16,136 bases of DNA. It comes from an uncultured Desulfuromonadales bacterium (GTDB taxonomy: Bacteria; Desulfobacterota; Desulfuromonadia; Desulfuromonadales; Geopsychrobacteraceae). This document shows, one piece after another, positions 6,801-13,677 of the stretch; positions within the stretch are counted from its first letter, which is position 1; every line of letters begins with the position of its first letter. Location: assembly GCA_947259685.1 (NCBI GenBank), contig CAMYNC010000141.1, positions 1-16,136 on the forward strand, given 5' to 3'. The translations under genes were made by a program, and so were the position numbers. The notes under the pieces were generated by a model. That model ran no database searches. It saw only the letters and a list, made by a program, of their open reading frames with translations, and had not been told where the DNA came from.

Positions 6801-7405
6801 TTACGGGACAGAAACATAAAACCATTTTGCCTTCAACAAGATCGTTATGAATGTCGTCGGTTCCTGCAAGTTCGTCAGGTGCAGGTAAGACTTGACGGCA
6901 AACTTTCCCGGTGCCATGGCCATATAGGTATAACTGATCGTATCGCCCGATTCCCAGGGGCCAACATCCATGGCACGTATAATCCGCTCCCTCCGCACGG
7001 CGGGGAGAACCGCGAGTTGCGCCGAGCAGGCCAGGTATTCCTGGGGAGCGGAGCTGATCTGCTCTACCTCGACATGCTGCTGAAAAATCGCATGGGTGAC
7101 TTCATGAGCAATCGCACCCGTGTAATGAATCCGGTCAAAAGGTTCACCATACATGCTCGGTTTCGGTGAGCCTTTAAGGATCGCGGGAAAGGACATCAGC
7201 TGGATCATATCACTGCGACGGTCATAGCTGCCATAGGCGACATAATCATGACTGGCGCAGCAAGACAAATCTCAGCAGCGACTTCAGGGGCAGCAGTCGT
7301 GATGACTACTTCAGACCGATTTATACATTGATATTCTTGAGCAAAGGCGCTCGCGAACAACAGAAATCCGCTTAATAGAACTTGAGGGATGACCATTCGA
7401 TGCAT
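6801..7405 (-). pseudogene. Frameshifted remnant of a secreted HExxH (metallopeptidase-like) protein
   Basis: Two frames make one broken gene. From ATG 7403-7405 (GAGGGGAAG upstream) comes a signal peptide, MHRMVIPQVLLSGFLLFASA ending FAQ, followed by EVVITTAAPEVAAEICLAA. This frame then drifts into nonsense and stops at 7205. The adjacent frame from about 7268 to 6801 continues DYVAYGSYDRRSDMIQLMSF, contains AIAHEVTHAIFQQH (an HExxH zinc-site motif) and ends KAKWFYVSVP. The two parts look as if a segment of tens of bases plus the frame was lost near 7240-7270. I cannot name the family with certainty. It lies between the terminator of the nifH operon and the nifB promoter, pointing the same way as both. 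Confidence 0.65.
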
Positions 7406-7478
7406 GGCAGCTTCCCCTCCCTCTCGCAATTAAAGCATAGCGCGGAAACGGGCAGAAGATACCAACAGCGACAAATGT

Positions 7479-7525
7479 AAAAAAAATGGGCAGGACCGCC
7501 CCCTCTGAGCGACCCTACCCCTGCC
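7479..7525 (-). terminator. Terminator of the nifH operon
   Basis: On the minus strand GGCAGG (7520-7525) pairs with CCTGCC (7489-7494), with further G/C-rich sequence in the loop, followed within two bases by eight T (7479-7486). It lies 47 bp after the last stop codon of the run that begins with nifH, so it probably ends the operon. Confidence 0.6.
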
Positions 7526-7571
7526 AACGGCCATTGCATCTCTGGAAATTTGAAACTGCGATATCGAACCC

Positions 7572-7955
7572 TTAGGCGTGCTGGCAACTTCCGGCAGCGC
7601 GCTTGCCCCCCTTGCAGTTCCCGCCGCAGACCATATCGTGCGCCAGTTTCAAGGCATCGGCGATCGGTCCTTTTGTCACGATCGAGACAATCCCGACCTT
7701 TTTTAGTTCCTGCTTCGGCAGCTCACCGATCATCTCGGTGATCACGACCTTGCAGCCTTCGAGCGCCGCGACAATCCCGTTGAACTGAGGATGCCGAAAA
7801 GGATGATCCGGATCGTAGGAGCAGTATTTATCGACAGCAACCTCTTTAAGTGGCTGCGGATTGCCACTGCCGTAATCGTAAATCAGAAAACGCTCGGCGT
7901 GACCAAAATGCTGATCGACCTCGGCGCCGGTTTTAGATGCGACTGCGATAAGCAT
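7572..7955 (-). CDS. NifX/NafY-type FeMo-cofactor-binding protein, like the C-terminal domain of NifB
   Basis: This 127-residue protein belongs to the dinitrogenase iron-molybdenum cofactor biosynthesis family, small proteins that hold NifB-co or FeMo-co intermediates. It starts MLIAVASKTGAEVDQHFGHA (1-20), contains EVAVDKYCSYD (about 38-48) and EGCKVVITEMIGELPKQELKKVGI, matching most closely the domain fused to the C-terminus of NifB in other diazotrophs. NifB in this window lacks that domain, so this gene may provide it in trans. The tail CGGNCKGGKRAAGSCQHA is rich in Cys and His and could bind metal; that is unusual and its role is unknown. AGGAGG lies 6 nt upstream. It begins 12 bp after fdxB and is the last gene before the terminator. 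Confidence 0.88.
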   Translation of the reverse strand: MLIAVASKTGAEVDQHFGHAERFLIYDYGSGNPQPLKEVAVDKYCSYDPDHPFRHPQFNGIVAALEGCKVVITEMIGELPKQELKKVGIVSIVTKGPIADALKLAHDMVCGGNCKGGKRAAGSCQHA

Positions 7956-7967
7956 ATTCGCCTCCTG

Positions 7968-8237
7968 TTAGGCTTCCAAGGTGCTGAAGGAGAAGCACTT
8001 CTTCGGACAGGCAACACCACAACCTGCACAACCGATACAGTTGTCAGAGTTGACGATACTCATGACCATGCGGGTCGAATCAGTCTCTTCGTCGACCAGA
8101 TCTTCCGGCCCGAACACCTTGCGGGCGCAGGATTTGAAACAACGACCACAACCGATACATTTTTCCGTATCGATCGAATCAACGAATGTCGGAGTCCAGC
8201 TTTCGCCTCCGCGGGTTAAACCAGTTAATAAAGCCAT
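7968..8237 (-). CDS. fdxB: Nif-specific 2[4Fe-4S] ferredoxin III (FdxB type)
   Basis: This is an 89-residue ferredoxin with two cluster-binding motifs: CIGCGRCFKSC (Cys 27, 30, 33, 37) and CIGCAGCGVAC (Cys 67, 70, 73, 77), followed by PKKC. The second pair of clusters is separated from the first by a long insert containing VDEETDSTRMVM, and the start FVDSIDTEKC is typical of the nif-specific ferredoxin III family. It may carry electrons to cofactor assembly or to the Fe protein; which one cannot be decided from sequence. AAAGGAG lies 6-7 nt before the ATG. It sits between two NifX-like genes; the spacer to the upstream nifX holds a long inverted repeat element. Confidence 0.93.
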   Translation of the reverse strand: MALLTGLTRGGESWTPTFVDSIDTEKCIGCGRCFKSCARKVFGPEDLVDEETDSTRMVMSIVNSDNCIGCAGCGVACPKKCFSFSTLEA

Positions 8238-8290
8238 TTCTATCTCCTTTAAGATTTGTAACTTTCAAATTCATTTTCGTAGACCGCTGA

Positions 8291-8407
8291 AGTAGCGAGC
8301 AATTTTCGCTGAGTTCAAGGAAGCCAAGGCGGCACGCGGAGGCGTAGCAAGCTACGCCGCACAAGATGGAGCAGCTGGCTGACGCAGAAATCAGTGAAAA
8401 GGGCCGC
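8291..8407. repeat. Intergenic inverted-repeat element, copy 1 (nifX-fdxB spacer)
   Basis: About 117 bp, sharing with copy 2 (8903-9019) the blocks AGCGAGCAATTTT, GCGGAGG(C/T)GTAGCA, GCTACGCCGCACAAG and AAAAGGGCCGC. It is an imperfect palindrome: TTTTCGCTGA near one end opposes TCAGTGAAAA near the other, and the centre is GGCGTAGC-AA-GCTACGCC. It begins directly at the nifX stop codon. Likely a non-coding dispersed element transcribed within the nif operon. Confidence 0.88.
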
Positions 8408-8772
8408 TACCCTTCACCTTTCATCATCGCCTTACGCATCCATGGCGGCGGATTGCCCTGCATCACTTCCTGCAGCTTGGCCACGGCATCGGCGATCGGC
8501 TCATGGGTTTTGCTTTTCAGCGGATGAACTCTCTTTTGCACTAACCGGGCTGCCGCCGGACCACCAATCTCGCCGACATAAACCATGGCACATTCTTCAA
8601 GAGCTGCGCCGCGCGCTTCGATCCGATCAGCTGCGTCCCCTTCTTCAGTCACCTGAATCACCCCTGAAAACTCGGCAATTTCAGGGCCGATATTCCAGAC
8701 GTAAAACTCAGCGGCCTTGCCGAAATGTTCATCGATATGGATTTTATCGGTACTGGCAAATGCGACTTTCAT
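8407..8772 (-). CDS. nifX: NifX, FeMo-cofactor intermediate carrier
   Basis: NifX-family proteins bind NifB-co and later precursors and pass them between NifB, NifEN and apo-dinitrogenase. The start ATG 8770-8772 follows AAAGGA by 7 nt and gives 121 residues; the longer open frame runs into a G/C hairpin and is not used. Features are MKVAFASTDKIHIDEHFGKA (1-20), EARGAALEECAMVYVGEIGG in the middle and the C-terminal PIADAVAKLQEVMQGNPPPW (about 91-110), the last being particularly NifX-like. It is the first gene after nifK. The 250-bp gap to nifK holds a G/C-rich hairpin and repeat copy 2; the gap to fdxB holds copy 1. Assignment to the superfamily is firm; the exact NifX/NafY label is less so. 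Confidence 0.9.
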   Translation of the reverse strand: MKVAFASTDKIHIDEHFGKAAEFYVWNIGPEIAEFSGVIQVTEEGDAADRIEARGAALEECAMVYVGEIGGPAAARLVQKRVHPLKSKTHEPIADAVAKLQEVMQGNPPPWMRKAMMKGEG

Positions 8773-8848
8773 ACTCAGTCCTTTACTTTTTTCCCCAGAA
8801 ACAATTTCAAATCGACGGGTGCGAATCATCTTTTCACCCCTACCGCAA

Positions 8849-8871
8849 CCCTCCCCCCTCAAGGGGGAGGG
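8849..8871. repeat. Perfect G/C hairpin in nifK-nifX spacer
   Basis: CCCTCCCCC (8849-8857) and GGGGGAGGG (8863-8871) are perfectly complementary around a five-base loop. No T-run follows on either strand. It lies upstream of nifX, next to repeat copy 2, and could be an mRNA processing or stability structure or another dispersed repeat. Confidence 0.85.
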
Positions 8872-8902
8872 AGAGGCTTAACAAGTTTTGCAACTCAGTT
8901 GC

Positions 8903-9019
8903 AGAAGCGAGCAATTTTGCGTCAGATCAAGGCAGCCGAGGAGATGCGCGGAGGTGTAGCAGCGCTACGCCGCACAAGCGATCCCGCAGGCTAACGCCGA
9001 GCTGGCGTAAAAGGGCCGC
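8903..9019. repeat. Intergenic inverted-repeat element, copy 2 (nifK-nifX spacer)
   Basis: Second copy of the element at 8291-8407. End arms are TTTTGCGTCAG and CTGGCGTAAAA; the centre is GGTGTAGC opposite GCTACGCC. Like copy 1 it starts only a few bases after a stop codon (nifK, 9023). Arm differences between copies become G-U pairs if the plus strand is read as RNA, but A-C mismatches in the nif transcript. Confidence 0.88.
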
Positions 9020-9022
9020 TTC

Positions 9023-10489
9023 CTACCGCATCATTTCGAACCACTGGTCCTCGCAGGTCTCATCCTTAATATCGAGGAACTTGTTGGCGATCATGCTCAG
9101 CATGTTGATGGCGCCGGTGTAACCGACCACCGGGCTACGGTGCAGGTTGACCCGGTCGATGATCGGGAAACCGATACGGAACAGTGGAATCTTGGCATCA
9201 CGTGCTGCCCACTTGGCGTGAGTATCGCCGATGATACCGTCGCAAGGATCGGTCATCAGCAGGCTGCGCATGTGCCAAAGATCCTTGTTGATGTAACAGG
9301 TACAACCAGCACCGAAAGGAGAAGACTCAAGCAGTGCATCCATCTCCTTCTTGAATTTCTTGGTCGAACGGGAACAGAGTACGTGCTGAGGAATAGCGCC
9401 CATTTCGAGCAAAAAGGAGACAATGCCGAGCAGGTAATCCGGGTCGCCGACAACCGCAAACTTCTTGCCGTGCAGGTACTGCTGAGCGTCGGTCATGGCG
9501 TCAACGGCCAGGGCGCGTTCCTTTTTCAGTTCTTCCGGCACCGGCTTGCCGAACATTTCACTCAATTTGAGCAGCAGTTCGTCGGTCTTCTTGACCCCGA
9601 ACGGCATCGGCATAATCGCCTTCTCGCCGGTGAACTCTGCCTCGACCATCTTCATGGTGGTAACGGACGAATATTTCTGCAGCGAAATGGTCGCCTTGCC
9701 GTTGATCGATTCAGCCGCGTCCTCCATCTTAGTGCCGCCCGGGTAGAGCTTGTACTCACCGTCACAACCGGAATCGAACACATCGGAGCAATCAGCCAGC
9801 ATGGTGTAAGGGATACCCATCAGTTCACAGATACGCTTGTACTCGCGCAGATTACCGACGTTACCATCAAAGCCAGGGATGATATTCAGCTTGCCGGTAC
9901 ATTTCCCTTCAACGCTCTGCCCTTCGGTCAGGGTTGCCAGAATGCTCTTGAGCATGGCGTCGTAACCGTGGATATGTGAGCCATTGAAACTTGGAGTATT
10001 GGCATAAGGGGTCGGGAGATCCTCCGGGATATGCCCTTGCAACTTGGCGTTTTTGGAAAACGCGGTCAGGTCATCACCGATAACCTCTGGCATACAGGTG
10101 GTAAAGATCGGGATCATCTTCGGCTTGTAGAGGGCATAGGCATTCTCAAGCCCCTCAAACAGGTTGTTCTGACCACCGAATACCGCACCGTCCTCGGTCA
10201 TGGCGTCACAGGTGGCGGCAGCTGGCTCACGGTAGTGGCGGCTGAAGGTACTGCGGAAATAAGAAGCACAGCCTTGTGAACCGTGCACGAACGGCAGGGC
10301 TCCTTCAAACGAGGTAGCGACCATCTGGGCGCCGAGCGGTTGACAGGCGTGAGCCGGGTTAACCACCAGAGAAGTCCGCTCAAAGTTCTTCTCTTTATAT
10401 TCTTCAGTATTGATCCAGTTTTTAACCCGTTCAATCTCTTCGGGAGAATGTTCGGTCACTTTTTTTAGTGCTACTGCTGCTTCGCTCAT
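9023..10489 (-). CDS. nifK: Mo-nitrogenase beta subunit NifK
   Basis: NifK pairs with NifD to form the dinitrogenase heterotetramer and shares the P-cluster with it. The 488-residue protein has the P-cluster ligands in HACQPLGA (Cys 49), GSQGCASYFR (Cys 74) and TTCMPEVIGDDL (Cys 132). Their spacing (25 and 58) is identical to Cys 70, 95 and 153 of the Azotobacter protein; Ser 167 matches the conserved P-cluster serine 188. The protein is shorter than the Azotobacter one at the N-terminus, common outside gamma-proteobacteria. Further landmarks are SRHYREPAA, TEDGAVFGGQNN and GDTHAKW. AAAAGGAG precedes the ATG by about 8 nt. It follows nifD after 161 bp filled by a large imperfect palindrome. 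Confidence 0.98.
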   Translation of the reverse strand: MSEAAVALKKVTEHSPEEIERVKNWINTEEYKEKNFERTSLVVNPAHACQPLGAQMVATSFEGALPFVHGSQGCASYFRSTFSRHYREPAAATCDAMTEDGAVFGGQNNLFEGLENAYALYKPKMIPIFTTCMPEVIGDDLTAFSKNAKLQGHIPEDLPTPYANTPSFNGSHIHGYDAMLKSILATLTEGQSVEGKCTGKLNIIPGFDGNVGNLREYKRICELMGIPYTMLADCSDVFDSGCDGEYKLYPGGTKMEDAAESINGKATISLQKYSSVTTMKMVEAEFTGEKAIMPMPFGVKKTDELLLKLSEMFGKPVPEELKKERALAVDAMTDAQQYLHGKKFAVVGDPDYLLGIVSFLLEMGAIPQHVLCSRSTKKFKKEMDALLESSPFGAGCTCYINKDLWHMRSLLMTDPCDGIIGDTHAKWAARDAKIPLFRIGFPIIDRVNLHRSPVVGYTGAINMLSMIANKFLDIKDETCEDQWFEMMR

Positions 10490-10509
10490 GGCGATAACTC
10501 CTTTTATTT

Positions 10510-10637
10510 ACCGCAGAGATCGCGGAGAACGCCGAGGAAAACCTAAAAACTTGATTTGTTTTTGATTTGTTTTTAACAAACAAAAGCTTTCCTTCTGCTT
10601 TCTTGGTTTTCTCTGCGTGCTCAGCGTTCTCTGCGGT
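10510..10637. repeat. Large imperfect palindrome in nifD-nifK spacer
   Basis: Left arm 10510-10543 (begins ACCGCAGAGATCGCGGAG, ends GGAAAACC) is nearly complementary to right arm 10605-10637 (begins GGTTTTCTCTGCG, ends TTCTCTGCGGT). The AT-rich loop contains an 11-bp tandem repeat TTGATTTGTTT (10551-10561, 10562-10572). It is of the same type as the element between nifH and nifD and fills most of the spacer. It probably forms a long hairpin in the nifHDK mRNA. Confidence 0.88.
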
Positions 10638-10650
10638 TCAATCTTTTTGT

Positions 10651-12093
10651 TTAAAACGGGCTCTTCACCAGACTCCAGGTCGGGCTGTTAATCGCCATGT
10701 CGATATCACGGGCGAAGATCTTGAAACCTTCGTAGCCATGATAAGGACCAGAGTAATCCCAGCTGTGCATCTGGCGGAACGGAATGCCGGCCTTCTGGAA
10801 GACATACTTTTCCTTGATGCCGCTACCGACCAAGTCAGGCTTGAGCTCTTCAACGAATTTCTCCAATTCGAACTCGGAGACGTCATCGTAAATCAGGGTG
10901 CCTTTGGCCATCTCTGGTGCAGTCCGGTCGTAATCATCCTGGTGAGCAAACTCGTAACCGGCGCCGGTGATCTGGATACCGAGATCTTCGTAAGCACCGA
11001 TGGTGTGACGTGGGCGCAGACCACCGACAAACAGCATGGCTGTTTTACCGTCGAGACGCGGCTTGTACTCGGCAACTACGGCGTCCATCTCTTTACGATA
11101 CTTCTTGATGACCTTCTCGACGTTCTTCTTGATCTTGTCGTCGAACAGCTCGCCGATGGCGCGCAGACTCTCTTCGATCTTGGTCGGGCCGAAGAAGTTG
11201 TACTCGAGCCATGGAATATTCCACTTTTCTTCCATAACCTTACACATGTAGTTCATCGAGCGGTAACAGTGGATCAGATTCAGCTTGACCGAGTGGGTGG
11301 CACCGATCTTTTCCACTTCGCCGTCACCGGTCCAGACCGACTTGACGTTGAGCCCGATCTCTTCGAGGATCGGCTTGGCGGCCCAGACGTCACCACCGAT
11401 ATTGTAATCACCGATCAGAGCCACATCGTAGGGACCTGCTTTTTCCTGGAACTCAAACTTACCGATGATGTGATCGCGGATCGAATCGTTACTGATGTGG
11501 TGACCCAGCGACTGGGAAACACCGCGGAAACCCTCACAGTTACAGGGAACGACCAGCTTGCCGAGCTCATTTTCCATCTTCTTGGCGACAGCGTTGATAT
11601 CGTCACCGATCAGCCCAACCGGACATTCGGAGAGGATCGACAGACCCTTGTTGAGCGGGAACAGCTCATCCGCTTCCTTGAGCAGCTTCTCCAGCTTGAT
11701 GTCACCACCGTAGACGATGTCGCGTTCCTGGAAATCGGAGGTGAAGTCCATCGGAAACGAGGTCACGCCAGGAATGCCCTGCATCAAATTCCGCCGGGTA
11801 CCCCAGCTGTAAACACCACAACCGACTGGGCCATGGGAAACGTGAATCATGTCACGGATCGGGCCCCAGACAACCCCTTTGGCACCGGCGTAAGCACAAC
11901 CACGCTGACTCATGACACCAGGGACGACCTTCTTGTTCGATTTAACCGCACAGGTCGAAGCACCCGGCTCATTTGCACCTAAGTGCGGTGCGCGTTTCTT
12001 CTGCGCCTTCTCCGGCATTTCTGCCAGAGTATCGGCAATTAATTTTTCGGTTTTTTCTATGGTTACGCCCTTGACGGGCTTTCTTTCAGCCAT
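10651..12093 (-). CDS. nifD: Mo-nitrogenase alpha subunit NifD
   Basis: NifD holds the FeMo-cofactor where N2 is reduced, and half of the P-cluster. Start ATG 12091-12093 ([10 protein letters not shown]) is preceded by AAAGGAG; an upstream TTG would overlap that site. The product has 480 residues. P-cluster ligands are in [17 protein letters not shown] (Cys 66), [10 protein letters not shown] (Cys 92) and [11 protein letters not shown] (Cys 157). Cofactor ligands are Cys 276 (HCYRSMNY) and His 443 ([12 protein letters not shown]). Gln 194 and His 198 in GVSQSLGHH match the substrate-pocket Gln 191 and His 195 of Azotobacter NifD. All key residues are present, so the enzyme should be active and of the molybdenum type. 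It lies 144 bp downstream of nifH across a palindromic element. Confidence 0.98.
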   Translation of the reverse strand: MAERKPVKGVTIEKTEKLIADTLAEMPEKAQKKRAPHLGANEPGASTCAVKSNKKVVPGVMSQRGCAYAGAKGVVWGPIRDMIHVSHGPVGCGVYSWGTRRNLMQGIPGVTSFPMDFTSDFQERDIVYGGDIKLEKLLKEADELFPLNKGLSILSECPVGLIGDDINAVAKKMENELGKLVVPCNCEGFRGVSQSLGHHISNDSIRDHIIGKFEFQEKAGPYDVALIGDYNIGGDVWAAKPILEEIGLNVKSVWTGDGEVEKIGATHSVKLNLIHCYRSMNYMCKVMEEKWNIPWLEYNFFGPTKIEESLRAIGELFDDKIKKNVEKVIKKYRKEMDAVVAEYKPRLDGKTAMLFVGGLRPRHTIGAYEDLGIQITGAGYEFAHQDDYDRTAPEMAKGTLIYDDVSEFELEKFVEELKPDLVGSGIKEKYVFQKAGIPFRQMHSWDYSGPYHGYEGFKIFARDIDMAINSPTWSLVKSPF

Positions 12094-12107
12094 TTGCAAC
12101 TCCTTTA

Positions 12108-12233
12108 AATATTTTCACCGCAGAGAGCGCAGAGAGCGCGGAGAAAAGGCTATGGTCCTTTGGGTTAAACAAAAGCAACTGCTCTTGTATTTGTTTAATC
12201 TCTGCGTCCTCCGCGTGCTCTGCGGTAAATATT
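12108..12233. repeat. Large imperfect palindrome in nifH-nifD spacer
   Basis: Left arm (12117-12143, begins ACCGCAGAGAGCGCAGAG) pairs with right arm (12200-12226, begins CTCTGCGTCC, ends GTGCTCTGCGGT). Pairing extends outward through AATATTT/AAATATT with a two-base bulge. The left arm carries CGCAGAGAG twice in tandem (12119-12136). The arms resemble those of the nifD-nifK element. It reaches to within a few bases of the nifD ribosome binding site. Confidence 0.88.
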
Positions 12234-12237
12234 GTAT

Positions 12238-13230
<993 letters not shown>

Positions 13231-13232
13231 CT

Positions 13233-13270
13233 AAAAAGCCCGACCTGAAAACCAATTTTCCAGGCCGGGC
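13233..13270 (-). terminator. Second intrinsic terminator in the nifH leader
   Basis: On the minus strand GCCCGGCCTGGAAAA and TTTTCAGGTCGGGC form a stem of about 14 pairs (one G-U, one bulged G) with loop TTGG, followed directly by five T. This is a strong terminator about 120 bp upstream of nifH, in the sense direction. Confidence 0.9.
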
Positions 13271-13282
13271 CCCATTGCCCGA
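13265..13282 (-). promoter_or_regulatory. Hexaloop hairpin overlapping second nifH leader terminator (candidate antiterminator)
   Basis: On the minus strand TCGGGC-AATGGG-GCCCGG forms a six-pair stem (last pair U-G) with a six-base loop having A at position 1 and G at position 4. Its whole 3' arm (13265-13270) is the first part of the terminator's 5' arm, so the two structures exclude each other. This is the layout expected for an antiterminator stabilised by an ANTAR-type protein. Confidence 0.6.
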
Positions 13283-13331
13283 AGCAGCTCCACCGTGGTG
13301 CTACGTTCGTAGTTCTAATTGTCGTAAACGT

Positions 13332-13380
13332 AAAAAGCCCAAAAGATAGGTCCGGTTACTCACCGGATTCTTTTGGGCTT
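13332..13380 (-). terminator. First intrinsic terminator in the nifH leader
   Basis: On the minus strand AAGCCCAAAAG (13370-13380) pairs perfectly with CTTTTGGGCTT (13335-13345); an inner stem CCGGT/ACCGG sits above it, and the T-run follows. It is a strong terminator about 70 nt after the predicted transcription start, so most transcripts would stop here unless released. Confidence 0.93.
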
Positions 13381-13387
13381 CGTTGCC
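13376..13387 (-). promoter_or_regulatory. Hexaloop hairpin overlapping first nifH leader terminator (candidate antiterminator)
   Basis: On the minus strand GGC-AACGAA-GCC; loop A1 and G4 as in ANTAR targets. Its 3' arm and part of the loop are the beginning of the terminator's 5' arm. The motif is almost identical to GGC-AATGAA-GCC in the nifB leader. The stem alone is only 3 bp. TGCCGT (13436-13441) and ACGGCA (13384-13389) can also pair to enclose the upstream hairpin, an alternative that would compete with this one. Confidence 0.5.
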
Positions 13388-13404
13388 GTGTTGCAGGAAG
13401 GTGA

Positions 13405-13420
13405 CTCACTACGTCGTGAG
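13405..13420 (-). promoter_or_regulatory. Upstream hairpin of nifH leader with GACG-type hexaloop
   Basis: On the minus strand CTCAC-GACGTA-GTGAG is a perfect five-pair stem (extended by one G-U) with a six-base loop. It is 17 nt upstream of the AACGAA hairpin. The nifB leader has the equivalent hairpin with loop GACGAG. Confidence 0.5.
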
Positions 13421-13450
13421 CTGCTCTCCGTGTTACGGCATCTCCTTGTA

Positions 13451-13466
13451 GCAGGGGCTGTGCCAA
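13451..13466 (-). promoter_or_regulatory. Sigma-54 promoter of the nifH operon
   Basis: The minus strand reads TTGGCACAGCCCCTGC: -24 TGGCAC and -12 GC with exactly ten bases between GG and GC. It lies 335 bp upstream of nifH, so the leader is about 325 nt long. An enhancer-binding activator would be required; none is encoded in this window. Confidence 0.88.
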
Positions 13467-13573
13467 ACTTTAATGTTTTTTTATAAAGATCTGTTTTTAC
13501 TTGGGTAATTAGTTTTACAGATAATATTTCTTGAAGTTACCAAGGTGTTTTCAGCGACCAGTCTCTTTGCAGG

Positions 13574-13599
13574 GTGCACAGAAAATGTGCACAGAAAAT
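13574..13599. repeat. 13-bp tandem repeat upstream of nifH promoter (candidate activator site)
   Basis: GTGCACAGAAAAT occurs twice in direct tandem (13574-13586, 13587-13599); each copy contains the palindrome GTGCAC, and GGTGCATG follows at 13605-13612. It is centred about 147 bp upstream of the predicted nifH start point, a normal distance for a sigma-54 activator. It does not fit the NifA consensus TGT-N10-ACA. Elsewhere in 13467-13677 I see only AT-rich sequence and a CTTGGGTAA/TTACCAAG inverted pair (13500-13508, 13537-13544); no gene is supported. Confidence 0.5.
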
Positions 13600-13677
13600 G
13601 ACCAGGTGCATGTCTTCGAAGCAGCGGGAATGCCTGACGTTTTTAGTCGGAAAAGGGGTCAGCTGAGCGACTTATGT

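Noticed and set aside
8394..9122. Plus-strand open frame across nifX and its flanking repeats
   Set aside because: It runs through two non-coding repeats and antisense to nifX and nifK; no family resemblance.
10567..11982. Long plus-strand open frame (471 codons) opposite nifD
   Set aside because: It is an antisense shadow of nifD; the composition follows reversed nifD codons and there is no recognisable family or ribosome binding site.
13332..13440. Possible cyclic dinucleotide (GEMM) riboswitch before nifH
   Set aside because: The GCAACGAAGCC string recalls GEMM sequences, but the order of the conserved blocks and the tetraloop-receptor layout do not match. The A1/G4 hexaloop explanation fits both leaders better.
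13574..13612. Short CRISPR-like array
   Set aside because: Two 13-bp units directly adjacent without spacers; far too short for a CRISPR array.
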